Origin: Granulicella sp. L56
Lineage (GTDB): Bacteria; Acidobacteriota; Terriglobia; Terriglobales; Acidobacteriaceae
Direction of reading: 5' to 3'
Assembly (NCBI RefSeq): GCF_009765835.1
Contig: NZ_LMUS01000006.1
Span: 2,066,438-2,130,437 of the forward strand
Length of the DNA: 64,000 nt
The position numbers were made by a program, and so were the translations under genes. The number at the start of each line of letters is the position of its first letter. The stretch's first letter is position 1. Shown here piece by piece: positions 63,704-64,000 of the stretch. The notes under the pieces were generated by a model. That model did no database searches and was not told the DNA's origin. It saw only the letters and a program-made list of their open reading frames with translations.

Positions 63704-64000
63704 ATGTACGCAGTCATCCGCACCGGCGGCAAACAGTACCGCGTTGCCCCAGGCGACAAATTGAAGATCGAGACCACCGCCCACGAAAATGGCGCAGTGG
63801 AGTTCTCGGACATCGTCGCCGTCAGCGGCGAAGCAGGCAAGTTCGAGTCCGAGCTGGGCGGAGCGAAGGTTCTCGCCTCCGTGCTCGGTGAAGGCCGTGG
63901 CGACAAGATCCTCGTCTTCAAGCTCAAGCGCAAGAAGCAGTATAAGAAGATGCAGGGCCACCGCCAGAACTTCGTCGAAGTCAAGATCAACGAGATTCAG
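63704..64000 (+). CDS. rplU: 50S ribosomal protein L21 (3' end outside window)
   Basis: The ATG at 63704 opens a frame of 99 codons to the window edge. MYAVIRTGGKQYRVAPGDKL, VEFSDIVAVSGEAGKF, and ILVFKLKRKKQYKKMQGHRQ are characteristic of L21, which binds 23S rRNA in the large subunit. GAGG (63692-63695) is the ribosome-binding site. rpmA normally follows but lies outside the window. The 341 bp before it hold unusual palindromes. Confidence 0.96.
   Translation, partial: MYAVIRTGGKQYRVAPGDKLKIETTAHENGAVEFSDIVAVSGEAGKFESELGGAKVLASVLGEGRGDKILVFKLKRKKQYKKMQGHRQNFVEVKINEIQ

Overview
The window looks like a chromosomal stretch of an Acidobacteriota genome, most likely order Terriglobales (Edaphobacter/Granulicella/Terriglobus type). 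This is inferred from a very large TonB receptor with an N-terminal carboxypeptidase-regulatory-like domain, a BlaI plus M56-TonB pair, an exported TldD-like pair, LPDAP motifs after signal peptides, and many copies of an intergenic repeat that begins CACGTCATCTCGACC. The sequence is GC-rich with housekeeping genes on both strands. I saw no tRNA, rRNA, CRISPR array, transposase or integrase.

Layout. 1-3.4 kb (minus): recX, a DUF429 gene, a CDP-alcohol phosphotransferase and alaS (3' part outside the window). 3.5-10.3 kb: a PEP-CTERM protein, an exported S9 peptidase, a histidine kinase, two exported proteins and a small zinc-ribbon protein. 10.5-14.2 kb (minus): the BlaI/M56-TonB pair with a palindromic operator, an HNH nuclease and ComF. 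14.4-16.7 kb: an OPT transporter. 16.7-20.1 kb (minus): ECF sigma factor, anti-sigma factor, a TPR/HEAT protein and a frameshifted HEAT protein. 20.3-23.7 kb: two overlapping exported TldD-family genes, the second without metal ligands. 23.8-28.9 kb: GH76, RlpA and a small partner, two paralogous LPDAP proteins, and a DUF882 protein. 29.1-34.2 kb: YceH, a four-PAS histidine kinase, and a secreted GH2 beta-glucuronidase. 34.4-43.7 kb (minus): a membrane-anchored surface protein, PiuC with a Fiu-like siderophore receptor, and an Oar-type receptor. 44.2-47.1 kb: gyrA.

47.18-48.83 kb is the one clearly foreign-looking block: an AT-rich type II restriction-modification module. It has a controller protein with a candidate C-box, a putative PD-(D/E)xK endonuclease and a convergent N6-adenine methylase. 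The endonuclease frame is cut by a run of nine T; removing one T extends it until it abuts the methylase stop codon exactly. This makes it either a phase-variable or a recently disabled nuclease.

49-64 kb: small envelope proteins, YegP, an NRAMP-related transporter with a magnesium-type signature, a CHAD protein, a c-type cytochrome, a DUF5715 protein, an oxidoreductase, and an envelope-assembly cluster (lptD, a DsbA-like protein, a SurA-like lipoprotein). An RDD membrane protein whose coding sequence contains a copy of an intergenic repeat comes next. The window ends with rplU, preceded by three TGTAACC-type palindromes.
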